DNA of 64,000 nt from Mucilaginibacter sp. Bleaf8 (GTDB taxonomy: Bacteria > Bacteroidota > Bacteroidia > Sphingobacteriales > Sphingobacteriaceae): positions 930,001-994,000 of the forward strand of contig NZ_JAHBBK010000001.1 of assembly GCF_018390515.1 (NCBI RefSeq), read 5' to 3'. A model generated the notes under the pieces. It saw only the letters and a program-made list of their open reading frames with translations, was not told where the DNA came from and made no database searches. Shown piece after piece: positions 18,731 to 26,701 of the stretch (the stretch's first letter is position 1; every line of letters starts with the position of its first letter). A program made the translations under genes and the position numbers.

Positions 18731-18856
18731 TGTGATAGAACAACCACAAGTTGTCAGTATTAAGGTTATCGCAGGCAAAAATCAGGTATTAAATGTGCCA
18801 CCACCACCACCGATAGGCGGAGATCCTGGAGGAGGCGGCAATACACCTTGCCCTCC
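18731..18856 (+). repeat. Near-identical block, copy B
   Basis: Partner of the block at 17291-17416 (four mismatches in the 122 bp from 18735). Its left edge is exactly where homology between the two modules starts, marking the recombination junction with the outer-membrane gene remnant. Confidence 0.85.
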
Positions 18857-19475
18857 CGCCAACAATACATCCCCGGCCCTTACAGATATTAAAAACGAGC
18901 TAACCGGATGCAATGGCGTTGTGGTCGATAAATTAAAAAACAAAAATATGGTTGGACAAGTAGCGTCGATCATACAAACCACCTTTGGTACAACCGATAA
19001 AGTCAATGCAATGTTCATAGAAAGCACTGAAACTTATAACCGACCGGCTTTCTCATTTCCATTGAAGAATGTTACCAAGTCCGATGGCTCCCGGCAATAT
19101 GACTTTCTGATTAGGGTAAATACGAACGTGTTGCCCAGGGATGCGAGCCAAGAATTTAAAGCTGCTATCTTTGTTCATGAGCTGCTACACGGATATTTAA
19201 GCTATGTAAACTCGTCAAAAGCGAATACGCAAATGTTACAGCATTACGACATCGCAACAAAATATGTAAATGGTATTGCCTCACTTCTCAATAATGTGTT
19301 CGGGGTAAATATAAATATCGCAACGTCTTTGGCCCTCGGCGGCGTTAAAGATCTTTCTGTGTCGAATCCTACCACTTACAACCAGATCCTCAAAGACCAT
19401 AACACTACTCAAAGCCAGATTAATGTTGATTATGAATATCAGCGTGCCGGTCTGGAAGGCACCAAATGCCCATAA
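18732..19475 (+). CDS. HELLH metallopeptidase-like domain, 5'-truncated duplicate (copy 2)
   Basis: Encodes the linker and whole catalytic domain of the upstream zincin lipoprotein but none of its first 296 residues: no signal peptide, lipobox or N-terminal domain. The only start near the junction is GTG at 18732, giving 247 aa with H149-E-L-L-H153 and the same RAGLEGTKCP end. In the 12 codons around HELLH, 10 differ from copy 1 and 9 of these changes are silent, so the domain evolved under constraint before or despite the truncation. Without export it may be inactive; pseudogene status is possible. Confidence 0.65.
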   Translation: MIEQPQVVSIKVIAGKNQVLNVPPPPPIGGDPGGGGNTPCPPANNTSPALTDIKNELTGCNGVVVDKLKNKNMVGQVASIIQTTFGTTDKVNAMFIESTETYNRPAFSFPLKNVTKSDGSRQYDFLIRVNTNVLPRDASQEFKAAIFVHELLHGYLSYVNSSKANTQMLQHYDIATKYVNGIASLLNNVFGVNINIATSLALGGVKDLSVSNPTTYNQILKDHNTTQSQINVDYEYQRAGLEGTKCP

Positions 19476-19486
19476 AACGACTATGT

Positions 19487-20059
19487 ATGAAAGCATTGTT
19501 TATCACCCTCATCTTGACCGCGTTTACCTTAAGCGGTTTCAGCCAACATCAACGCCGTATGGCAGCTTTAACGGACGATATCTATAATATTTTTTCTAAA
19601 ATGATTGACCACTATCACCCCGATAAAGATTCCGTTAATAACTCCTGCCAGGAGTTCTGCGTGTTCGTAAAATTCAACATCAGTAAAAAAGGGAAGTTGT
19701 CCAACATCGCTTACACAAAAACCACCCCGGTTTTTGTTCAGCAAGCCCTTATTAAAGCATTCAAAGCTATTGAACCACTGGCTACTATCCGGGTATCCGG
19801 AACATTGGCTACAAGAACATACATTCTACCTTTGCAACTGACACATAATGAAGGATGCGGTTTACAGTATGGATCCTGGCCCAGCCCCGAAGACGAAAAG
19901 CTGACAGAAGAAATGAAACAAGTTTACAAAGACCGCCAGCTAAGATTTAGCCATTCCCCAGAATCCATATGGAACATAACAAACTTTACAGACGGGCGAA
20001 AAGATGTCGTCGATTGCATTCTTCTGTCGCCGTTCCAAAGTGGTGGTATAATATTTTAA
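19487..20059 (+). CDS. Exported TonB-C-like partner protein (copy 2)
   Basis: Second copy of the partner, 190 aa, with its own signal peptide (MKALFITLILTAFTLSGFSQ). Spacing to the preceding gene is 11 bp, as in copy 1; an ATG at 19466 overlaps the peptidase frame. Between 19853-19960 and the matching 18404-18511 of copy 1, 36 codons give identical protein but differ at 14 third positions, all silent, which shows purifying selection on this C-terminal segment. Conserved cysteines (NSCQEFCVF, EGCG) could form disulfides after export. Confidence 0.78.
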   Translation: MKALFITLILTAFTLSGFSQHQRRMAALTDDIYNIFSKMIDHYHPDKDSVNNSCQEFCVFVKFNISKKGKLSNIAYTKTTPVFVQQALIKAFKAIEPLATIRVSGTLATRTYILPLQLTHNEGCGLQYGSWPSPEDEKLTEEMKQVYKDRQLRFSHSPESIWNITNFTDGRKDVVDCILLSPFQSGGIIF

Positions 20060-20065
20060 CCCCAT

Positions 20066-20106
20066 AATGATAAGGTGAAACCAAAATTTAGTTTCACCTT
20101 ATCATT
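20066..20106. terminator. Bidirectional terminator after the duplicated module
   Basis: Sixteen-bp perfect inverted repeat (AATGATAAGGTGAAAC / GTTTCACCTTATCATT) with a 9-nt loop, 6 bp after the copy 2 partner stop and facing the remnant minus-strand gene. Confidence 0.85.
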
Positions 20107-20113
20107 ACAAACA

Positions 20114-20345
20114 TTAAAACCTCACTAAGTCCCACCTAGCTCCTATCGTCGGCCGGAACTTATTGAAATTAAGGTTATAATTGTAGTTTGATATCAAACT
20201 AAACCGGTTGATATCAAACTACCCTGGGCCAATGTGAGTAAGCTGCGCGAAGCTGAAATTTGCTGCCACTTGAATACCTAAGTTCGAAAACCGGTTCTTT
20301 CTGCTGAACGGTCAGTAGCTTGACGCCACTCACATGAAACTATAA
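20114..20345 (-). pseudogene. Decayed end of an outer-membrane beta-barrel gene (copy 2)
   Basis: Minus-strand reading gives an intact barrel-like C-terminus (NKFRPTIGARWDLVRF, stop at 20114-20116). Further upstream (about 20227-20339) a different frame encodes VFELRYSSGSKFQLRAAYSH, also barrel-like, bounded by stops on both sides. The two pieces are out of frame and separated by palindromic sequence, so this is the wreck of a gene once convergent with the zincin module. Confidence 0.6.
20185..20220. repeat. Two GATATC-centred palindromes
   Basis: AGTTTGATATCAAACT (20185-20200) is a perfect 16-bp palindrome. A second, imperfect copy (GGTTGATATCAAACT) lies at 20206-20220, 20 bp further on. 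They interrupt the decayed barrel gene; operator, recombination scar or chance cannot be told apart. Confidence 0.5.
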
Positions 20346-20999
20346 GATCGTTAGAGAATATATCAATGTAGCTTTTATTTGCCTTCATTATCCGTTTCTT
20401 TTTTCACTACTGCACCACAGTCAACGAATCAATATAAGCATAATCGAACTGGCCACGGTCCGAGGTGTCAGCGCAGGCAACTGGTGGCCGGTAGGCAAGT
20501 TACGTTGTTTGATGTGGTTGTTTTACACTTGCAAATGTTTCTGTGTTGTATAGAAACAACTCACCATACGTTTTAACCAATAAATACTTTCCATCGGTTG
20601 TTGTGAGATGTTTATACCACTTAACTCTCATACTAGTTTCGAATTGAAAAGAGTTTGGATCCTGACTGATACTCTAATACTGAAATACTGGATATTGAAT
20701 AGATTCATCCCTATTATCACTGTAATTAAAACATCCGGAACCTCTGTTTGGCACTAGCTTATCTTGCTCAGATACTTCGTAAAAGGATCGTACACATATT
20801 GTTCGTAAGTCTGAACATATAGCGATTTATGAAGCTGTTAAGAACACCTTTGCAACGGATATGAAAGAATTGAAACCAACCACTGAAGTGCTAACCTATA
20901 ATGTACAGAGCATAAAGAGCAGAGCACTCGCTTTAACCAGAGAACCATCTGCAACGAAGCACAAAAAGCCTTAGAAGCTCGATTATTTACACCATTAAA
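20346..20999. other. Decayed intergenic stretch
   Basis: About 650 bp with no intact gene. At 20407-20490 on the minus strand a short frame ends FDYAYIDSLTVVQ before TAG, resembling the C-terminus of secreted proteins and probably another remnant. At about 20785-20974 on the plus strand a stop-bounded frame of some 60 codons (containing TATDMKELKPTTEVLTYN-like sequence) has no start codon and no recognisable relatives. I see no insertion sequence ends. Confidence 0.45.
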
Positions 21000-21032
21000 A
21001 AACCCCTCTCAAACGCTTGTTTGGAGGGGTTT
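21000..21032 (-). terminator. Terminator of tRNA-Arg
   Basis: On the minus strand AAACCCCTC pairs with GAGGGGTTT, extended by an inner CAAAC/GTTTG stem with a GCTT-type tetraloop, and runs into TTTTTT. It lies 2 bp beyond the tRNA 3' end. Confidence 0.85.
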
Positions 21033-21034
21033 AG

Positions 21035-21106
21035 TGCACCCGAAGGGATTCGAACCCCTATCTTCAGAACCGGAATCTGAAATTCTATCCATTGAACTAC
21101 GGGTGC
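21035..21106 (-). tRNA. tRNA-Arg(CCG)
   Basis: The minus strand folds as a cloverleaf: acceptor GCACCCG / CGGGTGC, D-arm AGTTCAATGGATAGA, anticodon stem TCAGA / TCTGA with loop TTCCGGT (anticodon CCG), and T-arm GGGGTTCGAATCCC. Discriminator A; CCA is not encoded. Confidence 0.95.
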
Positions 21107-21264
21107 TTGCAGCGAGTGCAAATATATTATTTTAGAATCAAGAGCCAAGAGCTGAAAACCAATTAGTCTTTAATTTATAGCAAACTATGCTTCAAGAACC
21201 AGGAAATAAGCTATGTACTAACTATTTTTCCCGACTCTTAATTGTTAGCTCTTGGCTTAATTCA

Positions 21265-22365
21265 CTACACGTTGAAGCGGAAGTGCATAATGTCGCCGTC
21301 TTGTACAACGTAAGTTTTACCTTCTACGCTTAATTTACCGGCATCTTTGCAGGCACTTTCCGAACCAAACTTCACAAAATCTTCATACTTGATCACCTCC
21401 GCACGGATAAATCCTTTCTCAAAATCGGAGTGGATTACGCCTGCTGCCTGCGGTGCTGTAAATCCTTTAGTAATTGTCCAAGCACGCACTTCCTGTACAC
21501 CGGCAGTGAAGTAGGTACTCAGATCCAACAGCTGGTACGCTGCTTTAATCAGCTTATTTACCCCGGATTCTTTCAAACCCAAATCGTCCAGAAACATTTG
21601 GCGCTCCTCGTAAGTTTCCAGCTGAGCAATTTCCGATTCAATCTGTGCAGAAATGACCAGTACTTCAGCGTTTTCTTCTTTTACGGCCTCACGTACTTTT
21701 TCAACGTAAGCGTTACCGGTATTTACGGCGCTTTCTTCTACGTTGCAAACGTACATTACCGGCTTGGCGGTTAATAACCACAAGTCGGCAATATGCTCTT
21801 TATCCTCTTCGGCAACTTGTGCTGTACGGGCAGATTTACCGCTCATAAGGTGTTCACGGTAAACGGTTAAAACTTCGTATGCTTTTTTAGCATCCTTGTC
21901 GCCACCGGTTTTGGCCATCTTTTCTACTTTCTGAATCTTCTTTTCAACCGATTCCAGGTCTTTCAGCTGCAGTTCGGTATCAATGATTTCTTTGTCACGA
22001 ATCGGGTCAACAGAACCATCAACGTGAATTACGTTATCGTTATCAAAACAACGCAGCACGTGAATAATGGCATTAGTGGCACGTATATTACCTAAAAACT
22101 GGTTACCCAATCCCTCACCTTTGCTGGCGCCTTTTACCAAACCGGCAATATCTACTATCTCAATCACGTTCGGTACCACCTTTTGCGGAACTACCAGCTC
22201 GGCCAGCTTGGTTAGCCGCTCATCGGGCACGGTAATTACGCCAACATTGGGCTCAATTGTACAAAACGGAAAGTTAGCCGCCTGTGCTTTGGCGTTCGAT
22301 AAACAGTTAAAAAGTGTTGATTTACCTACGTTTGGCAAACCTACTATACCACATTGTAAACCCAT
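21265..22365 (-). CDS. ychF: Redox-regulated ATPase YchF (OLA1 family)
   Basis: Translation-associated P-loop NTPase that binds ribosomes and prefers ATP in characterised relatives. It has the G1 motif GLPNVGKSTLFN (about residues 9-20), the DIAGLVKGASKGEGLGNQFL switch region, a coiled-coil insert (about 125-175) and a C-terminal TGS domain ending GDIMHFRFNV. Length 366 aa is standard. It is transcribed divergently from mgtE with a 236-bp gap. Confidence 0.97.
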   Translation of the reverse strand: MGLQCGIVGLPNVGKSTLFNCLSNAKAQAANFPFCTIEPNVGVITVPDERLTKLAELVVPQKVVPNVIEIVDIAGLVKGASKGEGLGNQFLGNIRATNAIIHVLRCFDNDNVIHVDGSVDPIRDKEIIDTELQLKDLESVEKKIQKVEKMAKTGGDKDAKKAYEVLTVYREHLMSGKSARTAQVAEEDKEHIADLWLLTAKPVMYVCNVEESAVNTGNAYVEKVREAVKEENAEVLVISAQIESEIAQLETYEERQMFLDDLGLKESGVNKLIKAAYQLLDLSTYFTAGVQEVRAWTITKGFTAPQAAGVIHSDFEKGFIRAEVIKYEDFVKFGSESACKDAGKLSVEGKTYVVQDGDIMHFRFNV

Positions 22366-22488
22366 TAGTTGTTATTGCGTGTATTAAATTGTTAAGTGAA
22401 TGGCGCTATGTATATTGTATAAGCCACCTAAGTGACTTGTTGTATTGTTCAGTAAATTAATATACTAAATACGCTGTCAAATTTCCCG

Positions 22489-22496
22489 CAAAGATA
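22489..22496 (-). promoter_or_regulatory. Candidate -7 element upstream of ychF
   Basis: TATCTTTG on the minus strand matches TAnnTTTG, about 124 bp before the ychF start. No clear TTG at the expected -33 distance, so tentative. Confidence 0.3.
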
Positions 22497-22601
22497 ACAC
22501 AATTTCTGCCTTGATATTTGAAAAAATAAACGACTTTTGCGGGCGTTATCAAACGATTGCTGACAATTTAAGTTTAAGATGTAAAACAAAGAGGGCCGCA
22601 T

Positions 22602-23963
22602 ATGAAAGAAATGGTTGAACAAATAGAAATGTTACTGGAAACAGGAGATAAAACGCAATTGCATGACTATTTGAACAGCCTCAACATATCGGACGTCGAA
22701 GAACTGATCGGGGAACTGCCCGAGCATGCAGCTGTTTTTATTGAAAGTCTTTCCCTTAACCGCGCAGTGAACGTTTTCCGGATTTTGGATTTCCCAACCC
22801 AGGAGCGTTTACTAAAAAAGCTGCCGGGATACAAAACAGCCGAACTGATTAACGAACTACCGCCCGATGACCGTACCTCATTATTCAGTGAATTACATGG
22901 CGATACGGTTAAAAATCTGATTTTACACCTCCCACCCGACGACCGCAAACAGGCCCTGGCTTTATTAGGCTACGAAGAAGACAGCGTAGGCCGGTTGATG
23001 ACACCGGATTATGTAGCCGTAAGAAAAGACTGGGATGTAGTACGTGTGCTATCACACATCAGGCGCTATGGTAAAAATTCCGAAACCATAGACGTGATAT
23101 ATGTAATTGACGATCATGGCGTTTTGTTGGACGATATCAGAATTCGTGAAATATTGCTGGTTGATCCGGCCACTAAAATAAGTGACCTGATGGATAACCG
23201 GCTGATTGCCCTGAACGTGAACGACCCCCAAGAAGAGGTGATCAACACTTTCAGGATGAATAACCGCGTAGCCCTACCCGTTACCGATCATAATGATATT
23301 TTGCTGGGTATTGTAACTGTGGATGACATTTTGTGGATAGCCAACGAGGAATATACAGAAGACATTCAAAAAATTGGTGGTACAGAGGCATTAGATGAGC
23401 CTTACCTGGACATCCCGTTGCTAAAACTGGTTAAGAAACGCGTAGGCTGGCTAATTATCTTATTTTTAAGTGAGATGCTTACCGCTACAGCAATGGGCTT
23501 TTTTGAGGATCAGATAGCTAAGGCTGTAGTACTCGCCTTGTTTGTGCCGCTCATTATATCGAGTGGTGGCAACAGCGGGTCGCAGGCATCAACTCTTATT
23601 ATACAAGCCATGGCGCTTGGTGAAGTTACCGTGGCCGATTGGTGGCGCGTAATGCGCCGGGAAATCATCTCTGGTTTGCTGCTTGGTGTTACACTCGGTA
23701 TCATTGGCTTTTTCCGAATTTACATCTGGACGCTTTTTAGCGACATCTACGGTCCGCATTGGGTACTGGTAGGTACAACAGTTGGTCTGGCTTTGGTAGG
23801 CATTGTACTGTGGGGATCACTGGCCGGCTCCATGCTGCCGCTGATGCTTAAAAAGCTGGGGCTTGACCCTGCTACATCATCAGCGCCATTTGTAGCTACG
23901 CTGGTTGACGTTACCGGCCTTATTATTTACTTTACCATCGCAGTATCCATTATGCATATATAA
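22602..23963 (+). CDS. mgtE: Magnesium transporter MgtE
   Basis: Mg2+ channel of the inner membrane. Order of parts: acidic superhelical N domain (about residues 1-125, with repeats like LPPDDRTSLFSELHGD), a CBS pair (about 130-255), a connecting helix and five transmembrane helices (about 285-453), including the pore segment ISSGGNSGSQASTL. Magnesium binding between N and CBS domains gates the pore in characterised MgtE. Length 453 aa is normal. ATG at 22602. Confidence 0.96.
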   Translation: MKEMVEQIEMLLETGDKTQLHDYLNSLNISDVEELIGELPEHAAVFIESLSLNRAVNVFRILDFPTQERLLKKLPGYKTAELINELPPDDRTSLFSELHGDTVKNLILHLPPDDRKQALALLGYEEDSVGRLMTPDYVAVRKDWDVVRVLSHIRRYGKNSETIDVIYVIDDHGVLLDDIRIREILLVDPATKISDLMDNRLIALNVNDPQEEVINTFRMNNRVALPVTDHNDILLGIVTVDDILWIANEEYTEDIQKIGGTEALDEPYLDIPLLKLVKKRVGWLIILFLSEMLTATAMGFFEDQIAKAVVLALFVPLIISSGGNSGSQASTLIIQAMALGEVTVADWWRVMRREIISGLLLGVTLGIIGFFRIYIWTLFSDIYGPHWVLVGTTVGLALVGIVLWGSLAGSMLPLMLKKLGLDPATSSAPFVATLVDVTGLIIYFTIAVSIMHI

Positions 23964-24076
23964 GGTCTTCAGTAATAGAGACCTCAGATAACTATCGCCA
24001 AAACAAATTAATGCTAAATACAAAACAAAAAAGCCTCGCCCTTACCGGACGAAGCTTCAATAATAAGCTTATAAAG

Positions 24077-24098
24077 AAATGCGCCTAAGGGCGCATTT
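24077..24098. terminator. Terminator between mgtE and the DUF3276 gene
   Basis: AAATGCGCC / GGGCGCATTT hairpin with 4-nt loop and a T-run; lies 11 bp before the end of the convergent DUF3276 gene, so it can serve both. Confidence 0.8.
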
Positions 24099-24108
24099 TT
24101 ATTTTGTA

Positions 24109-24450
24109 TTAGTACGTTGTTAAGTCTTCGTCTGGTTCGGCTACACCGGCTGCTTTGGTGATTTCAGACAGCTCGCTGTATTCGTAACGTTTTTCAACCA
24201 CATCCTGATGGGCTTTGATATAATCAACTGTCTCTTTCAGGCCTTCGGCAAACTTCTCAAAATCTTCTTTGTACAAGAAAATTTTATGTTTCACAAACAC
24301 ACCATCTTCCAAACGCTTTTTGCTCTCTGTTACTGTGATGTAATAGTCGTTTGAACGTGTTGCTTTTACATCAAAAAAATAAGTTCTTTTACCTGCCCTT
24401 ACCTTTTTCGAGAATACTTCATCCCGCTCTCTGTTATCAAAATCTCCCAT
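24109..24450 (-). CDS. PUR-family DNA/RNA-binding protein (DUF3276)
   Basis: 113-aa protein of the bacterial PUR-alpha/beta/gamma type (DUF3276), found throughout Bacteroidota. The PUR repeat is seen in KVRAGKRTYFFDVKATRSNDYYITVTES-like sequence (residues about 15-42) and the helix EDFEKFAEGLKETVDYI. Such proteins bind single-stranded nucleic acid; the cellular role is not settled. Monocistronic. Confidence 0.93.
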   Translation of the reverse strand: MGDFDNRERDEVFSKKVRAGKRTYFFDVKATRSNDYYITVTESKKRLEDGVFVKHKIFLYKEDFEKFAEGLKETVDYIKAHQDVVEKRYEYSELSEITKAAGVAEPDEDLTTY

Positions 24451-24600
24451 GATAAATAAGTGTTGTAATAGTTATGATTGCATAAATATAAACAATTTTT
24501 GAAATAGCAAGTATTTTTATTAATAATGTTGATAATTATTTAAACTATTAACATCCTTGTTTGTATTTCGCACCCTCAATCTAACACTTGTATATTAAGC

Positions 24601-26394
24601 CTACGTTTGTGGGCTTTCTTGTTCCTCGAGCAGTTGCTTTTCGTACAGTTCAAAATAAACACCTTTTTGCTGCATCAGCTCGTCGTGGTTGCCCTGCTCA
24701 GCAATCACACCGTTATCCATCACCAGTATTTTGTCGGCATTGCGAATGGTAGAAATACGGTGGGCTATGATGATGCTGGTTTTACCGTTCATAACTCGGC
24801 CCATATTACGCAGTATCTCTTCTTCGGTGCGGGTATCCACAGCCGAAAGGCAGTCATCAAACACCAGGATCTGTGGTTCTTTCACAATGGCCCGGGCAAT
24901 GGAAACCCGTTGCTTTTGCCCTCCCGATAAAGTGATACCCCGCTCGCCTATCAGCGTTTCAAATCCTTTTTCCAGCTCTATGATATTATTATAAACAGCA
25001 GCATCTTTGGCAGCCTGCTCAACGGCAGGTGTATTCAGTACATCGGCACTAAAAGCTATATTACGGGCAATAGTGTCCGAAAATAAAAAAACTTCCTGCG
25101 GCACAAAACCAACCTGTGAGCGATAGCTGTTAAGGTTTAACTGACTGATAGGTGTACCGTCGATACATATCTGCCCACCGGTGGTATCATACATACGCAT
25201 CAACAGGTTGGCAATGGTAGACTTGCCAGATCCTGTACGGCCGATAATGGCCAGCATCTGTCCGGGTTCAATACTGAACGACACATTTTGGAGGGCCTTT
25301 ATACCGGTATCCGGATATACGAAACTTACCCCATCAAAAACAATATTTCCCTTCACCTGCTTGGGTTGCACTGCTGGCGATTTTACTTCGGGCTGTTCAT
25401 GCAAAAACTCGTTGATACGTTTTTGAGATGCCGCCGCGCGCTGTATAAGCGAGGTTACCCACCCTAATGACATTACCGGAAACATCAGTTGGTTCAAATA
25501 AACCACAAATTCGGCAATATTGCCCGAAGTGATGCTTCCCTTCATTACCTCTACACCACCTATATATATGATAAGCACATTACTGATACCTACCAATAAA
25601 AGCATCATGGGATAAAACAACGCCTGCACTTTGGTAAGCGCCATGGAATGCATTTTGTAATTCTCGCTCTCTTCGGTAAAGCGCTTGCTGATATACGATT
25701 CGCGGACGTAAGATTTAACAACCCTAATGCCTGATATATTTTCCTGTACAAAACTCGACAGCGCAGATAACCGCTCCTGTATTTTTTCGCTGCGGAAATT
25801 GATAATATTGTTTACATAATAAATGCTTAGCACCAGTACCGGCATGGGTAGTAAGGCAAACAGCGCCAGCCTGCCGTTTACCGAAAGCATGGCATAAACC
25901 GTCAGCACAAAAAGCACAACGGTGTTGATGGCATACATAATACCAGGGCCCAGGTACATACGCACCCGGCTTACATCTTCGGTTGCGCGGTTCATCAAAT
26001 CGCCGGTATTGTGGCGGCGGTAAAATGCGAGGGATAATTCCTGGTAGTGGCTATAAATTTCGTTTTTCAGATCATACTCAATATGCCGCGACATGAGGAT
26101 GATGGTTTGCCGCATAAAAAACAGGAACAGGCCCCTCAACAACGCCAGCACTAATACCAACACACCAAAAAGCAGCAGGCTCGACCCGAAAATATCATAA
26201 ACAACCTGTTGCCGGTTAAAGCCGGCATACAGATGATAGATCTGTATATTTTCGGCTACCAAGTTAAAGGCTACCCGTATTACCTGCGCAGGCAACACAC
26301 CAAATATGTTGGATATTATTACAAAGAACACACCCGGCACCAGGCGCCAGCGGTACTTGTAAAAAAACTTATTTAAATAGGCAAGGCTTTTCAT
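24601..26394 (-). CDS. ABC exporter, fused membrane and ATPase domains
   Basis: MsbA/BmrA-like half-transporter of 597 aa that works as a homodimer or with another half. Six membrane helices occupy about residues 15-310. The ATPase domain (about 345-580) has Walker A GRTGSGKSTIAN, the signature LSGGQKQR, Walker B ILVFDDCLSAVD and the switch IAHRIST. In Walker B the usual DE pair is DD followed by C, so the catalytic glutamate position is Asp; this occurs in some exporters of this group. Substrate unknown (lipid or drug). Confidence 0.93.
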   Translation of the reverse strand: MKSLAYLNKFFYKYRWRLVPGVFFVIISNIFGVLPAQVIRVAFNLVAENIQIYHLYAGFNRQQVVYDIFGSSLLLFGVLVLVLALLRGLFLFFMRQTIILMSRHIEYDLKNEIYSHYQELSLAFYRRHNTGDLMNRATEDVSRVRMYLGPGIMYAINTVVLFVLTVYAMLSVNGRLALFALLPMPVLVLSIYYVNNIINFRSEKIQERLSALSSFVQENISGIRVVKSYVRESYISKRFTEESENYKMHSMALTKVQALFYPMMLLLVGISNVLIIYIGGVEVMKGSITSGNIAEFVVYLNQLMFPVMSLGWVTSLIQRAAASQKRINEFLHEQPEVKSPAVQPKQVKGNIVFDGVSFVYPDTGIKALQNVSFSIEPGQMLAIIGRTGSGKSTIANLLMRMYDTTGGQICIDGTPISQLNLNSYRSQVGFVPQEVFLFSDTIARNIAFSADVLNTPAVEQAAKDAAVYNNIIELEKGFETLIGERGITLSGGQKQRVSIARAIVKEPQILVFDDCLSAVDTRTEEEILRNMGRVMNGKTSIIIAHRISTIRNADKILVMDNGVIAEQGNHDELMQQKGVYFELYEKQLLEEQESPQT

Positions 26395-26701
26395 ACTACC
26401 GGCACAAAGGTAATGTATTTGACAGCTACAAAGGTACCGCTTACCAGCAGCACCAATTTATTTACCTTTTATTAATATTTTACCCGACCTAATGTTTATT
26501 GGCAAGCAAAAAAAACTTACTTTTGCACCGAAATATTATAGTTTCATGGCGTTGTAGCGGTGCAGTACTTTTGCTTATAAAAGCTGTACCGGGTAAACCT
26601 TGTGAGACTGATGTAACCGCGAACAAAAGCACATTGCTGATGTTTTGGGTATATCAAGTGAAACATTTTTTTAGAAATACCATCTTAAATCGTTCTTATT
26701 C
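26395..26701. other. Divergent gap between the ABC exporter and nusB
   Basis: About 300 bp without a supported gene. TACTTTTG at 26518-26525 (plus) matches the -7 box and a TTG sits 16 bp upstream (26499-26501), slightly close; it could start a transcript for nusB with a leader of roughly 170 nt. A 69-codon frame through this stretch looks like chance. Confidence 0.4.

Noticed and set aside
20785-20974. About 60-codon stop-bounded frame before the tRNA-Arg
   Set aside because: No start codon at its beginning and no recognisable relatives; treated as decay.
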